Below, one piece after another: positions 12,237 to 23,244 of a stretch of 64,000 nucleotides of DNA (positions are counted from its first letter, which is position 1; each line of letters starts with the position of its first letter). This stretch comes from Deinandra increscens subsp. villosa (taxonomy: Eukaryota > Streptophyta > Magnoliopsida > Asterales > Asteraceae), in contig JBCNJP010000008.1 of the NCBI GenBank assembly GCA_039602395.1, positions 16,436,354-16,500,353 of the forward strand, written 5' to 3'. The translations under genes and the position numbers were made by a program. The notes under the pieces were generated by a model. The model saw nothing but the letters and a program-made list of their open reading frames with translations. It did no database searches and was not told where the DNA came from.

Positions 12237-12979
12237 AATTTTTCACAACTTTAATAAAAGAAAGAGATGTGCTCAAAGAGTCCGTCTCTTGATACAAAAA
12301 GAAAAAGAAAAGGAAAATCTCTTGTGTTAATTGAAGAATATTTTAGTTCATAGTCAATAACTGCTGTTTAAACTATGAAAAACTGACACAAATTTTCAAA
12401 ATTTATGTGTTTTGGATTTTCCGGTTCAAGTTCAGGTTCAACCTGAAAGAACAACTTTTGAAATTCACCGGGTGAACTTCAACCGGAAAAATGCTTTAAA
12501 TTTGACGTGGAAACTTATTTTTGAAAACAATTCTTCCAAGCGGAAAACTTGTCCGCTTGAAGTTCAAACGGAAGAAATCTGGTTTTTAAAATAAAGTAGA
12601 AAATGAGTTCCGCTTGAACTTCCGGGTCAACAAAGTCAAGGAATCATTTAATTACCCGGAATGCACAATTTACTAAGCGGATATTCATTTATTTTACCCA
12701 TTTAATTTTTAACTGTTCAATTCCGAGGTTTCAGTAAATTAATTTTTGGATAAGGGCATGCTTTACTGTATAACCCCTAAAGCACCTGTCCCATCCGTCA
12801 ATGAACCGTCGATTTACAACCTCCCTCCTCCACGTCATCTCCGAAAAGGTAAAAAGCCCTAAATTACCGTCATTTTCCCCATTTCTCGCAACATAACTCA
12901 GAAATTACTCCCAAAACCCTCTCAAACCATCTCCGTTTAACTACCACAAAACCGTCGACATTCTCAAATTCCGTCAACA
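12237..12979 (+). other. Spacer between pol and env-position ORF of element D
   Basis: No supported ORF. From 12417 to 12660 it is packed with copies of the element's CGG motif (ttccggttcaag, ttcaaccggaa, ttccgcttgaa, ttcaagcggaa-like). From 12850 to 12978 the sequence becomes C/A-rich with few G, like a plant 5' UTR, and leads into a good start context (AACAATGGCT). This suggests that the last ORF is translated from its own mRNA, by internal initiation or splicing. Confidence 0.6.
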
Positions 12980-15900
12980 ATGGCTCCGAAGGGAAAGGCC
13001 AGTGGCAAGAAGCCAGTTGGTGACTCAAAATTTCCGGTAGAACACAACTTGATGGCATACCTGGAACCACCATCCAAGACTGAAATCTACAATGAAATGA
13101 TCGAGTTCATCAAAAGCTCTCACCTTCATCATGCGCTTACTGTAGAAGCCGAAATCTTTGAAGAGGTGATGGAAGACTTTTGGGTTCACGCTAGGGTTAC
13201 CGACGAGGCTTGCGGAAGTGGTAAAATTGTGTCAACTGTCCAAGGGAAGGAAGTTGAAATTGATGAAGCAAAGGTTCGAAGGCTGTTAAAACTAAGGGAT
13301 GAAGATGGTTACGGGGAGATAGATCAGAAAAGATATCTCCGCCTTTTCAGAAACATTGGTTATGGTGGCTCCCTGCATAGCAAAACTATCAAGAAGGGGC
13401 AGTTACCATACAAGTGGAGATTTCTTGCACACACACTTCTGGTGTGTTTATCTCCAAAGAAGGGAGGTTTTGATGAGCTCTCCGGTGAGCAAGCCTCTGC
13501 CTTCTACGCTGTGGTCAAGGGTGAGAACTTTAATTTTTCCAAACAAATTTTTCAAGCCCTAAAATCCAATGTTCATTCTGAATATGTATACTTGTATCCC
13601 AGATTTTTGACATATATTCTCAAAGAAGAGTACCCCCATATAGTATGGCTTGGTATAATTTTGCACCAAAAACTTCTGAATGAGAAAACATTTTCAAATC
13701 TTGCTTTAAACAAATCTCCATTTCTTGGAAAGGATACTGACCATCCCTTACCAATTCCAAGGTAATTTCCTGATGAACCTGCTACAGTAGAGGTTCAACC
13801 GGAAATTGTAGGAGTGACTGAGCTCCCTGCTCAAGATGACAGAGCTGTAGACCTAACAGTTTCTGATCCCACATCTGTCCCAGCTTCCTCTTCTCTAATA
13901 GTTTTTCAATCCAAAAAGAGGAAAGCTACCACAATCATTTCCACTGCCACCTCCTCATCAAACTCACCTCCTGTCATTTTCAAGAGACAGAGAAAAGTGG
14001 TTACTAGGTCTCCTTCACCTAGCACCACCAACCAACCTGAAGCTTCAAACCCCGTTCAAGGCAAAAAGCCTAAACGAAAACTGGTAAATTTGGGATTATC
14101 TCTTAGGGATGAACCTTCTGTTGAGGGGGAGTCATTAGAAGCAGATGTAGCTTCCCCATCTGAAACTCTTTCACCCCTACAACCCCTATCACCTAGGAGT
14201 AACAGTGCTCTCAATCCCGGCTTAAATGAAGGTGTTATTAACTCACCTACCATTTTACATGAGAACATCCTTATATGCCAGGACACTGTAACACTGCAAC
14301 CCCACTCCTCATCGGAGGTGAATCTCAGTGGTTCTGAAGAGATTCATGCAGAAAGGGCTGCTGCTGCCCAAGTATCCCAACTGGAGCTTGGTGTCAGCAG
14401 TAACATAAATAAGACCCAATCTGCGGCAATCTTCTCTGAATCAGCACCCGGAAGTCCTTCATTGGAACCAAGGGTTGTTGAAACAGCAGAAGAGAATCCC
14501 AGGTGCCAAGAAGCCATGGGTACCAATGCTGATCAATCTAGGATTGATAGCTTGGTTATTTCCAAGGATACTGGCAAAAAGCCAGTTGAGGATAGTCTTA
14601 CACTACCTGAATTGACGAAACTGTACCTTTCTCTGCAAGCACAGGTTGAAGCTCTAAACTCAACTGTTGCCAAACTGGTTCAAGCTGATCCTACTCCAAC
14701 TGAAGTAGGTCCTTCAAACCCTACCAGAGATGCTGAAGAAGTTCTTGTAACTGATGAAGCTGATACTGTCAAATTGGGGGAGAAGTTACTGTCAAAACCT
14801 GTCATCACTGAAATCGAAGAGGTAGAAAGGATACCGGCTGAAGTAAGAGCCACAGCTTGCCAAAAGATTGGCATTGAGCCTTTTTCTGTTGAAGAGAGTT
14901 GGGTGAATATGAAGTGCAGTCAACTGATTGCTATTTCTCCTTTTGAGGACCCCAACCTCACCGAGCTTGTTTAGTCGTCCATGCTGATTGCTGGTGCTCT
15001 CCCTGAGCATATCAACATGATCACAACACTTCTGACAGATGTTATTTTTCCGGCTGAAAGAGCCAGTGATCATGATGTAGGTAACATTGCCTCCACCAGC
15101 AAGGCAGCAGTTGATATGGAAGAAAGTACTGCAACTGCAGCAGTTGGTACTATGACTGAAGGAGAAGGAGAGAGTTTGATTGGTGAAGATAAAGGAACTG
15201 AGGTACTGGAGATAAATGATAAAGAACCTAAAGTCACCCAACCTCAGGTGGTGACTGATGGTCAATTACTAGTTCAAGCGGAACTTCAACCGGAAGTTCA
15301 ACCGGTAGTTCCAGGTGAAAGGAGATCTGAATGTTCAACCGGAATAACAAATACCAACCCAGGTGGATGTTCAAGGTCCTAGCTCCTCAATTTTTGGGAC
15401 TGTTGAAACACCTGTGGTTCAACCGGAAGAGCAAAGAAATGAAGAAGCTGAGGATGTGGCTAGATCACTGATAGCGTTATGGAGTTCAGAAACAGTTCAA
15501 ACTGAGGAACCTGTTCAAGCTAATATAGCTAAAACCCTTCAACAGGTAACTCAAACTCCTGAAGCTGAGGATACAGTGAAAATGGTTGAAGATGCCAGAA
15601 GGGTTGCTGAGGATGAGAGAATAGCCAGAGAGCTCCAAGAAGAATTCGATCTATACATGCAAAACAATGTGTTTGAAAACCTTCTTGAAGAAGCAAAGAC
15701 CAGGTCTTTCAACTGGAGGTTAAAGGATTATGATTTGGATACAATGTCTGAAGCTAATAGGCAGAGGTTAATTGCTATTGCCTCTCACTTGCCTACCAAG
15801 CTGGTAAAGAATGATGAAAATTACCATCTGTTGAAAAAGATTAAGAGGGCTCTTGTGATTTGAAATTTGAAGAAAGAGGCAGAGCTAGCTCAGATGCAGG

Positions 15901-17039
15901 TTAAAGGACTTTGCAGCTTGATTGACAAAATATTTTATGAGCTAAAAGGAGAAAGTGCTGCTGTCAATCCTAACCTGGTGATGCCTTCACCATCAGAGCT
16001 AGTCTCAGGTACTATAACTGCTAATGTTAAACCTGAAATTGATGATATTGCAGATATACCACCTCCACCTTCATTTATCTATAATCCAAACCCAATGCCT
16101 ACAACAACTTCATCCATTCTACAGTCACTCCCAATCATACCTTACAAACCTCCACACATCCCCAAGAAGCTTGCTGCTAAACTTGCCAATCCTAAGTTTA
16201 GATCAGACAACTTCACACCCATCACTCCCTTTAAGAAGAAGCCTCCACCAACTATGGACTTCTCTGACATCTTTCCACCTACTCCACCATCAAGCCCAAC
16301 TCCTGAAACCAATGAACCACCTCCAAAAACCACCCTGCCTCCACTCACCATAAGAGAACCTCCTTCCTCCACCACCAAACCTACTGAAACTCAACCAGGT
16401 CCCTCTTCATCTTCTGCCAAAGGCAAAAGGCCTATTGTGCAAGAATCTGCTGGTGATTCTGATGAAGAGAGGGAAATTAAGAAGAAAAAGTTGATGCATG
16501 CCAGAAATAAAAGAAATCAAAGACAAATGAGAAGAGGCCCTCCCAGCAAAAGAAGATTTGCTAGTTGGACAGTGGATGAAGCCACACTTGATTTCACTTT
16601 CACCATGGTCAGCGGCATAACTCAGGTGGTGAATGCTCGCAAGGCAACTTCCCAACTCACCCTGCAGCAAATGACTGACATCATTCTAAAGCTCAGAGAA
16701 ATTATGAAATCTTCAAGAGCAGAAAACATGCTAAGGCTTTTAATTGAGCCTTCTGTGCTGGAATGTGGAATGCTCTATCGAAGCAATTTAGATGATGAAT
16801 CAGCAGGAGAAGAAGAAGAGCCTACCAGTGAGATCAAATTCATCATCTGGGAAGAAGAAGAGAAGCTCTTCTATGTTCATAGAGCTGATGGCACCTTTAC
16901 AATCCATGAGTCCATTTCTGTTCAAGAAGAATGGAATGAAACGGACTGGGATTCAATCAAACATGTAAAGGTGACCAAAACAAACACCAGAGAGCTTTCT
17001 CGAAATCTTGATGCCAGCATCGGATCTTCTAACAAGTAG
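12980..17039 (+). pseudogene. Env-position ORF of element D
   Basis: One long reading frame now broken by TAA at 13763, TAG at 14972, a frameshift near 15350 and TGA at 15861; a little over 1300 codons in all. The first 260 residues form a folded-looking domain (FIKSSHLHHALTVEAEIFEE, then EIDEAKVRRLLKLRDEDGYG) typical of the extra ORF in Asteraceae Sireviruses. The middle is Ser/Pro/Glu-rich and disordered-looking. At about 15560-15660 there is a helical acidic segment, at 16060-16400 a Pro-rich stretch, and the C-terminus (FASWTVDEATLDFTFTMVSG onward) looks folded again. I see no clear signal peptide or membrane segment, so 'envelope' describes position, not function. CGG motifs of the element occur inside it (13793, 15270-15310, 15418). 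Confidence 0.75.
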
Positions 17040-17120
17040 GTTTTGGAGAAGAAAATTTTTGGGTACAAGTCAGTTTTGAAGTTAAACATTGAAGACAATG
17101 AATAATTTGACAGCATCAGC

Positions 17121-17132
17121 TTAGGGGGAGAT
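17121..17132 (+). other. Polypurine tract of element D
   Basis: The sequence ttagggggagat lies directly before the TG of the 3' LTR. It is the expected plus-strand primer. Confidence 0.88.
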
Positions 17133-17784
17133 TGTAAGGAAAAATAGAGCTTGGAAGATTTCCGGCTGAAATGCCAATTTTACTAGTTCCGGCTGAAGTT
17201 GAAGTTGAAGCGGAATTCAAGCGACAGGCATTCAAGCGGAAAGAAGCAGTTTTGTTTCTTAGCGAATATTCCGGGTGAACTCGTTTATCCACCAGATAAA
17301 GAGTTCAACCTGACTTTTCCTGAGAAGTCTTTTCAGAAGTCCAATCCTGCAAAAGCTTCTCGTATGCTTCTAAATCTGATTCAAGCCGCTCTCCTAAAGT
17401 AGATTGTTGCTGCCAACACGCAAGTCATTTCGATTGTCGATGTTTATTCTTTTGGTAGTTTATATTTGACTTTTATGTTTACGGTCGAGATTAGATCGCA
17501 TGAGATCAATGGCTATCATTGATCTCATCTGCACTATATATAGCATGTAATCTCTTAGTTTACAAACATGGTCATCACTTGTAATAGTGTAGCTTTGAGT
17601 TAATGCAAATAGTGCCGAATATTCGATATATCGTTGTTTTTACTATTCTGCAAATCAAGCATTTACATTATACAAGAGCTTAATATCGCTTAAGTAAAGT
17701 GAAATATAACTTTAATTCCGCAGGGTTATATTTGCAAGTAAAGGGCTTAGTTTTAGTTTATTCATAACTAATAACGATCCTACA
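17133..17784 (+). repeat. 3' LTR of element D
   Basis: 652 bp, TG to CA, near-identical to 399-1060. Followed by the target duplication gcccg at 17785-17789. Confidence 0.95.
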
Positions 17785-17910
17785 GCCCGGCGTACCAATT
17801 AACCAGTGTACCAGATGGTCCATTGCTACGTACCACCTGGTCTGTCACTGGTACGCTGGGGACAGAATATAGAAAACGATATATACAATAGACAAAACAC
17901 CTAGACCTAG
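17785..17910 (-). repeat. LTR of element C, first copy, right part
   Basis: Continues the LTR that breaks at 398. It holds repeated GGTACG/GGTCCG-type motifs (gtaccagatggtcc, gtaccacctggtc). It stops at ctagacctag, about 30 bp short of the LTR terminus seen at 18254, and is joined straight to a second LTR copy. Confidence 0.8.
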
Positions 17911-18254
17911 AGGATCTTACTAATACATGATTGAAATCGGATTCGGAACACACGAGGTAAATAATGATTCTTTGATTGATCACAAGCTCGATTACAGATA
18001 GAGAGAATACAGAGAGTAAACACTGTAGAAAACACACAGTTAAGCACTCAACCCTCACCACTACTCTCTAACACACGAGCTAAGCATATTTATAGTAGAC
18101 TGTCCGGCGTACCAATTAACCAGCGTACCAGATGGTCCGTTTCTACGTACCAACTGGTCCGCCACTGGTACGCTGGGGACAGAATATACAAAACGATCTA
18201 TACAATAGAAAAAACACCTAGACCTAGCACTAGATATCATAACATGTTCTAACA
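17911..18254 (-). repeat. LTR of element C, second copy
   Basis: A nearly full minus-strand LTR of about 344 bp: on the minus strand it starts TGTTAGAACATG at 18254 and has a TATAAATA box (plus strand about 18089-18096). It lacks the last 15 bases of its 3' end at the junction with the first copy. It is inserted in the CCHC region of the gag of element B. It is clearly related to the H LTR at 42874-43228. Confidence 0.82.
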
Positions 18255-19266
18255 GGCCCATTGTTCCATATTTGAAGTACTTTATTTCACTCTTGTCAAC
18301 TTCAGGTTTGTTGTATCAGATGATTGTTTCTTGCTTTCTTAATTTTTGAAAAAATTATTTCTGGTTGACCAGGAAGGATTCTTTTTGAATCTACCAAACT
18401 GTTTGGTCAGTAGTGCCAGTGATTTTTCAAATGACTCATTTTCTATTTCACTCTCAAAATATTCATTTTTTGAGTCACTTAATTCTTTCCGTCTTGAGTA
18501 GTTTGACTCTTGTTTGATATTTTTTTTCCTTTTTTCAGAGTACAGGGCCAGTGGATCCACTTTGGATTTTGAAATGTCCATAATTTTAGACTGTTGAAGG
18601 TCTAGAATACAGAAGAGATCATTTAGGATTTTTTCTTCTAAATTCAAAGTTGATTGAAGAGTCATGGTTAGACTTCTCCATTCATGGAAAGGCTTTTCAT
18701 AAATTTAATGTTTGTTTCCTCATTAGTTTTAGAAACATTGAACTTTCTTAAATTGTTAATTATTGTGGCAAAATGATTGTAGGTGTTTAAAAGTGACTCG
18801 CTTAGGAGTGACTTGAAAGATTCATATTCGTTTAGTGCTTTAGTTATTTTGTTTCTTTTTATTTGATCCCCCCCCCCATCAAAGAGTTTCTCAAGGGCAT
18901 CCCATATACCCTTGGCTGAGGTGTTGCAGTCAACTTGACATAATATTTCATGAGGAAGAGCCATGATGAGGACTGTCTTTGCTCTGTCCTCATTAATTTT
19001 TTTGGTTTTGTCTTCCTCACTCCACCATTTCCTTTCTTTTGGAATGGTGCGAGCATGGACACCCGCTGAGGTTCAGTTTCTTTTATCTCATGAATGTTGA
19101 CTGTGGGACAATGGGGTCCTTTGGCTATGCTTTCCAACAGGGAGCTATTAACTTCTTTTAGGAAGTTAGTAATTCGGATTTTCCACTGTGGACATTCCTC
19201 CCTAGCAAGCATAGGGGGTTTTGCCAATGAGCCAAGTGATTTTCCATTGTTCCAACTTAAAGACAT
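18255..19266 (-). pseudogene. gag: gag of minus-strand copia element B, truncated in its zinc knuckle
   Basis: Starts at 19266 (MSLSWNNGKSLGSLAKPPML) about 65 bp inside the primer site. The N-terminal part (CPQWKIRITNFLKEVNSSLL), the UBN2-like middle (HEILCQVDCNTSAKGIWDAL, KITKALNEYESF, IKFMKSL) and a basic C-terminal part are recognisable. They lie in at least three frames because of indels near 19040 and near 18665-18715; a ten-C run is also present at 18869-18878. The reading ends at about YFKYGTMG, the first half of a CCHC knuckle in which one Cys is Tyr, where the LTR of element C is inserted. Confidence 0.8.
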
Positions 19267-19331
19267 TTTTGAGAAAGTGTTGTAGAAAAGATGTTAAAGA
19301 GCAGGAACTTTGAATATTGATTATTTAATTT

Positions 19332-19343
19332 GCTCTGATACCA
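19332..19343 (-). other. tRNA-iMet primer-binding site of element B
   Basis: The minus strand reads TGGTATCAGAGC two bases after the LTR end (CCCAACA). It sets the 5' LTR boundary at 19346. Confidence 0.85.
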
Positions 19344-19345
19344 AT

Positions 19346-20090
19346 TGTTGGGTCCCATGAGGGGCTCTTTAACAATGTTGGCATAATTTGATTTAAACAA
19401 GATAAACAAGTTGCGGAAAGTAAATTAAATTGGAAGACAACAATTCATAAAAGGGTTATTCTGTATATCTCAAATGTAAATAATGGTTTACATGAGTTTA
19501 TAGTATCACTATGTATCAATGGAAATAACTTTTTTATGGGAGTAATGTTGTAATTGCTTTGAGAAGATATTGAATTGTATACTATTTGCCTTGCTTTGTT
19601 TGGTGAAGTTAACTTGCTATTTATAGGAAGATGTAGCAAGTTTCATAGGGTAAGGTGGTTGAGGACGGTTGAATTTGGAGTGTGTCAGAGTATATAGAGA
19701 TAAATTGAAGATGTTTAATTTATCTCTTCTTCAACTGTCGTTAACTGTTTTGATATTCAATACAAAGTTGGTATTCAAATTACTTGTTCATCACACAAAG
19801 GCAGAATGTGTTCTTCTCGTAATCTTTATCTTCTGATGGTCCAGAACTCCTTTAGGACTCTTCTTTGAAGACTATTGATGCTTCCCATTAGAAGCCTTCT
19901 ACAAAAATGAGGATTTCTGTAGAATTTGGTCTGTACAGAACTACTTCGGAATTTCCGGAGTAACTCTGTTTGAATACAGAAATCTGTATTTCATACAGAT
20001 TTTCATATCCTTTTGCTCTTTTGAGGATATATCTTATCTTTTCTTCTAATACTTTACTGTTATCCGTTACATTTACATTGTGTTCTAACA
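19346..20090 (-). repeat. 5' LTR of element B
   Basis: About 745 bp, on the minus strand from TGTTAGAACACAATG (20090) to CCCAACA (19346). The upper boundary is well supported because LINE coding sequence runs right up to it on the minus strand. No second LTR is visible because element B is cut by element C. Confidence 0.72.
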
Positions 20091-21121
20091 TCTTTGCTTG
20101 CTCTATATTCTAACTCCATTAGTTTTCTCTTCCATTCAATCATGTCCTTATTTTCCTTTGATGTTAGTGCTCTCGATTCTGCCACAAACTCCACTTGTTC
20201 AATTTTAGACTTTAACTCGATACCTTCCTTTTCTTCCAGTTCCCTTATCTCCGCCCACCAAGCCTTTATAGCTTTTTAAAAACTGAAGTTTGCCTAGGAA
20301 CTCCCTATCTGGGCACGGACACGACGACACCAATGCATAGGCTAATTTCACAGCCCTATCAAAGCTATCTCTGTCGAACCATGAATGAAAGAACTTAAAA
20401 GGGGTAGGTCCAAAGTCAGCCCAACCACCAACCTCTAACTTTAGCGGGCATGATCGGATCTTTTCCTCGGAAGCATAGTAACCCTAGCCGCCGGCCATCA
20501 GTCAAAAAAGTTCCTGTAAAACAGTATTCGATCAATTTTGCTAAGCTTTTCCCCTATACTGTCCATGTATGTATATTGATAACCACCCATCATCGGATAA
20601 ATTAGCTCCATGGAGTTAATAAACTGGTTTAAATCCCTTGCCGATGTGTTACAGTACTTCGAGTTAATTCTTTCTTCCGCTATTCTAACCGTGTTAAAAT
20701 CACCGAGCACAACCCACCTACATGGCCATCTGTGTTTTAAAGCAAAAAACTGATCCCAAAACAATTTTTTTAACCTCGGGGCTTGGGGCCCATATACATT
20801 AGCTATAATAAGGTCCTCTTGGTGCCCTACAATCTTACCTTTAACAGCAATGGAATTTCTAGTAGAGATTACCTCAGATCTTTTTAACAGATTAGAATCC
20901 CAAATGCTAATAAGACCCCCGGATGTGCCAATCGAAGGCACTAGTTCAAACTCAAATACAGATCTGCCCCATAACTTTTCCACTGGAATTGACTCAACAT
21001 CATTCACCATTGTTTCTTGGATTGCAATGAAAGAAATCGAATTTTCCCTCTTGATTTTTCTCACCCAGCTATGTTTGAGATTACTTCTAACCCCTCTAAT
21101 GTTTAAGGTTAGACAATTCAT
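20091..21121 (-). pseudogene. LINE (L1-type) ORF2, endonuclease part, truncated
   Basis: Encodes the AP-endonuclease domain that nicks the target DNA in target-primed reverse transcription. Visible motifs: LTLNIRG at the start, AIQET, ANVYGPQ, GDFNTV and SKIDRIL, which are the Asn, Glu, Asp/Asn and Ser-x-x-Asp-Arg signatures of the family. The ORF starts at 21121. A frameshift near 20498 separates the last part (through PDREFLGKLQF and EFVAESRAL), which is followed by an abrupt cut where the LTR of element B is inserted. The reverse transcriptase is missing from the window. Confidence 0.9.
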
Positions 21122-21925
21122 TTAGAACCGCCCTTCACCCCCTCATCCCGAATCAATACTCGCACATCCCCCTCAAAGCCGTCCATTTCAATTCCCACAA
21201 CCCTACCCATACTGATTGATTTTGATATCTCCTTCCTCATCCATTTTTACTTCTCCGATGGGCAACATCCCCCGCCACTTCCACCAATTTGGTCCTAGAT
21301 GATGAAGACGAAATCCCTTTGGAAATTGCATTCCATATTGCCGACTTGCTGCCCCTTTTCATCATTATGCCTTGAAATCAAATATTAGCCTCTTTTGCCC
21401 TTTTGTCCGCCTGTTTTACTTGTCTGATCGGAGGAAATGAAGAGTATCCGTCATCATCCCAGGTTGCCTCCGTTTCTTTTGAGCTCTCACCTTCCTCCTA
21501 GTGAACGAATATCCCACCATGAGTATTGAACCGTGGAATTTCCTCCACTGCCACCGATCTGTCGTTATCTTGAGAATACACCTGACTCCCCTCTCCCCCT
21601 TGTTGATGGTCGAAGTCGCATGGCCTCTTTCATCAGCCTTGACCTCCTTCTGATTTGAATTTGGGTAATTCCCATTTTTCCTACTCCCATCCAACCTAGA
21701 AGAATGGGCCTTCTCCACCTCCTCCACATTAATATGTTGGGCCTGGCCCACTTCCCCCACGTCTTTTGGATGGCTCCCACCCCCATTCTCTACTCCATTA
21801 CTCGGGTCAACCCCACCTTGGACTGCCCCACACCCTACATATCTGACCCCCATTTGGGTCCATCTAATCCGGCACCACAAAAACATCCTCCTTACCTGTC
21901 TTCTCAGGCTTTTCTTGGTAATTCT
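21118..21925 (-). pseudogene. LINE ORF1, C-terminal remnant
   Basis: The minus-strand reading upstream of ORF2 is Gly/Asn/Lys-rich and low in complexity (ENGGGSHPKDVGEVGQAQH), as in the C-terminal half of plant LINE ORF1 nucleic-acid-binding proteins. It is broken by frameshifts. The last frame ends GVKGGSK with a TGA that overlaps the ORF2 ATG (ATGA). The upper boundary is where H pol sequence begins at about 21926. Confidence 0.6.
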
Positions 21926-23244
21926 CCCAAATCGAAGGCATTGATTTCAACGAAGTTTATGCTCCTGTAGCACGAATTGAAGCTATCAGGATATTTCTAG
22001 CTTTCGCGGCACATCACGGATTTAAGGTGTATCAAATGGATGTCAAGAGTGCTTTTCTGAATGGAAAGATTCATGAAGAAGTTTATGTGAAGCAACCGCC
22101 TGGTTTTTATGATCCGGAGTTTCCTGACAAAGTGTACAAATTAGACAAGGCTTTATATGGTCTTCACCAGGCACCAAGGGCTTGGTAGGAGACACTTTCT
22201 ACTCACTTGCTTGACAATGGGTTTCAACATGGCAAGGTGGATTGTACATTATTTTCAAAGAAGTTCGGGAAGGATCTGTTGCTTGTTCAAGTTTATGTTG
22301 ATGATATTATCTTTGGAAGCACAAAAGACAGCTTATGCAAAGAATTTGAGCGGGTTATGCAAACAAAGTTTGAGATGAGCTCTATGGGGGAGATGGGTTT
22401 CTTTTTGGGTCTTCAAGTCCATCAATCTGCCAAAGGAATATTTTTGCATCAAGCAAAATATGTGTTCGATATTTTGGCTCGGTTCAAGATTGGCGATGTT
22501 CGGATTCCATGTACTCCAATTCAGGTTTCACATGTTATCGAACCATTTGAATCTGGTGCAAGTGTTGATCCGACATTGTTTAGGGCTATGATTGGTTCCC
22601 TTATGTATCTGACTGCATCTCGTCCTGATATTATGTTTGCTGTTTGTTTATGAGCTAGGTACCAGGCAGCTCCGAAGGCTTCACATATGCTAGCAGTAAA
22701 CCGGATTTTTGCTTATTTGAAGGGTAATCCGGATCTTGGCATCTAGTACCCTAATGATAATAAGTTTAAGTTATCAGCGTATTCTGACTCGGATTATGGC
22801 CGCTGCAAAATCAACTTTAAATCGACTATCGCCGGCTGTCAGTTTTTGGGGGAGAGATTAGTCTCTTGGCAATGCAAGAAGCAAACCTCGGTTGCAACAT
22901 CTAATGCTGAGGCAAAATATGTGGCTGCTTCAAGTTGTTGTTCACAAGTATTGTAGATACAACAGCAGTTACGCGACTACGGTTTGAATTTTCTAACTAC
23001 TCCAATTTACATTGATAACTCAGCTGCTATTTCTATCACGAAAAACCCTGTTTAGCATTCCAAAACAAAGCATATTGACATACGATATCATATTATCCGG
23101 GATTGCTATGAAAAGAAGTTAATTGATTTGCAGAAAATTCATACAGATTTTCAACAAGCTGATTTGTTCACCAAAGCTTTTTACAAAACTCGTTTTAAAT
23201 TTTTGTTGCAATTCAATGGGATTACTAAATTGAATGCCACCTAA
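21926..23244 (+). pseudogene. pol: pol of element H: RT and RNase H portion
   Basis: Starts mid-RT (FNEVYAPVARIEAIRIFLAF), then QMDVKSAFLNG, LYGLHQAPRAW, YVDDIIFGS, FEMSSMGEMGFFLGLQVH, and RNase H (AYSDSDYGRC; TSNAEAKYVAAS; KHIDIRYHIIRD), ending LNAT at 23242. One frame is kept, but in-frame stops occur at 22186, 22651, 22746, about 22956 and 23053. Premature stops without frameshifts suggest ageing mostly by point mutation. Confidence 0.9.

Larger units (their letters stand above)
399..17784 (+). mobile_element. Element D: Sirevirus-type Ty1/copia retrotransposon with env-position ORF
   Basis: A complete LTR retrotransposon: LTR 399-1060, primer site, gag, pol, long spacer, env-position ORF, polypurine tract, LTR 17133-17784. 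Both LTRs begin TGTAAGG and end CTACA. It is flanked by gtccg (394-398) and gcccg (17785-17789), a 5-bp target duplication with one change, inside an LTR of element C. The undisturbed LTR copy at 17911-18254 reads gtccg followed by gcgtacc, which confirms the empty site. Domain order protease-integrase-RT-RNase H marks Ty1/copia; the ORF after pol marks the Sirevirus group. About 4.6 kb of its length is a CACTA transposon inserted in gag. Stops and frameshifts in gag, pol and the last ORF make it coding-defective. Confidence 0.95.
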
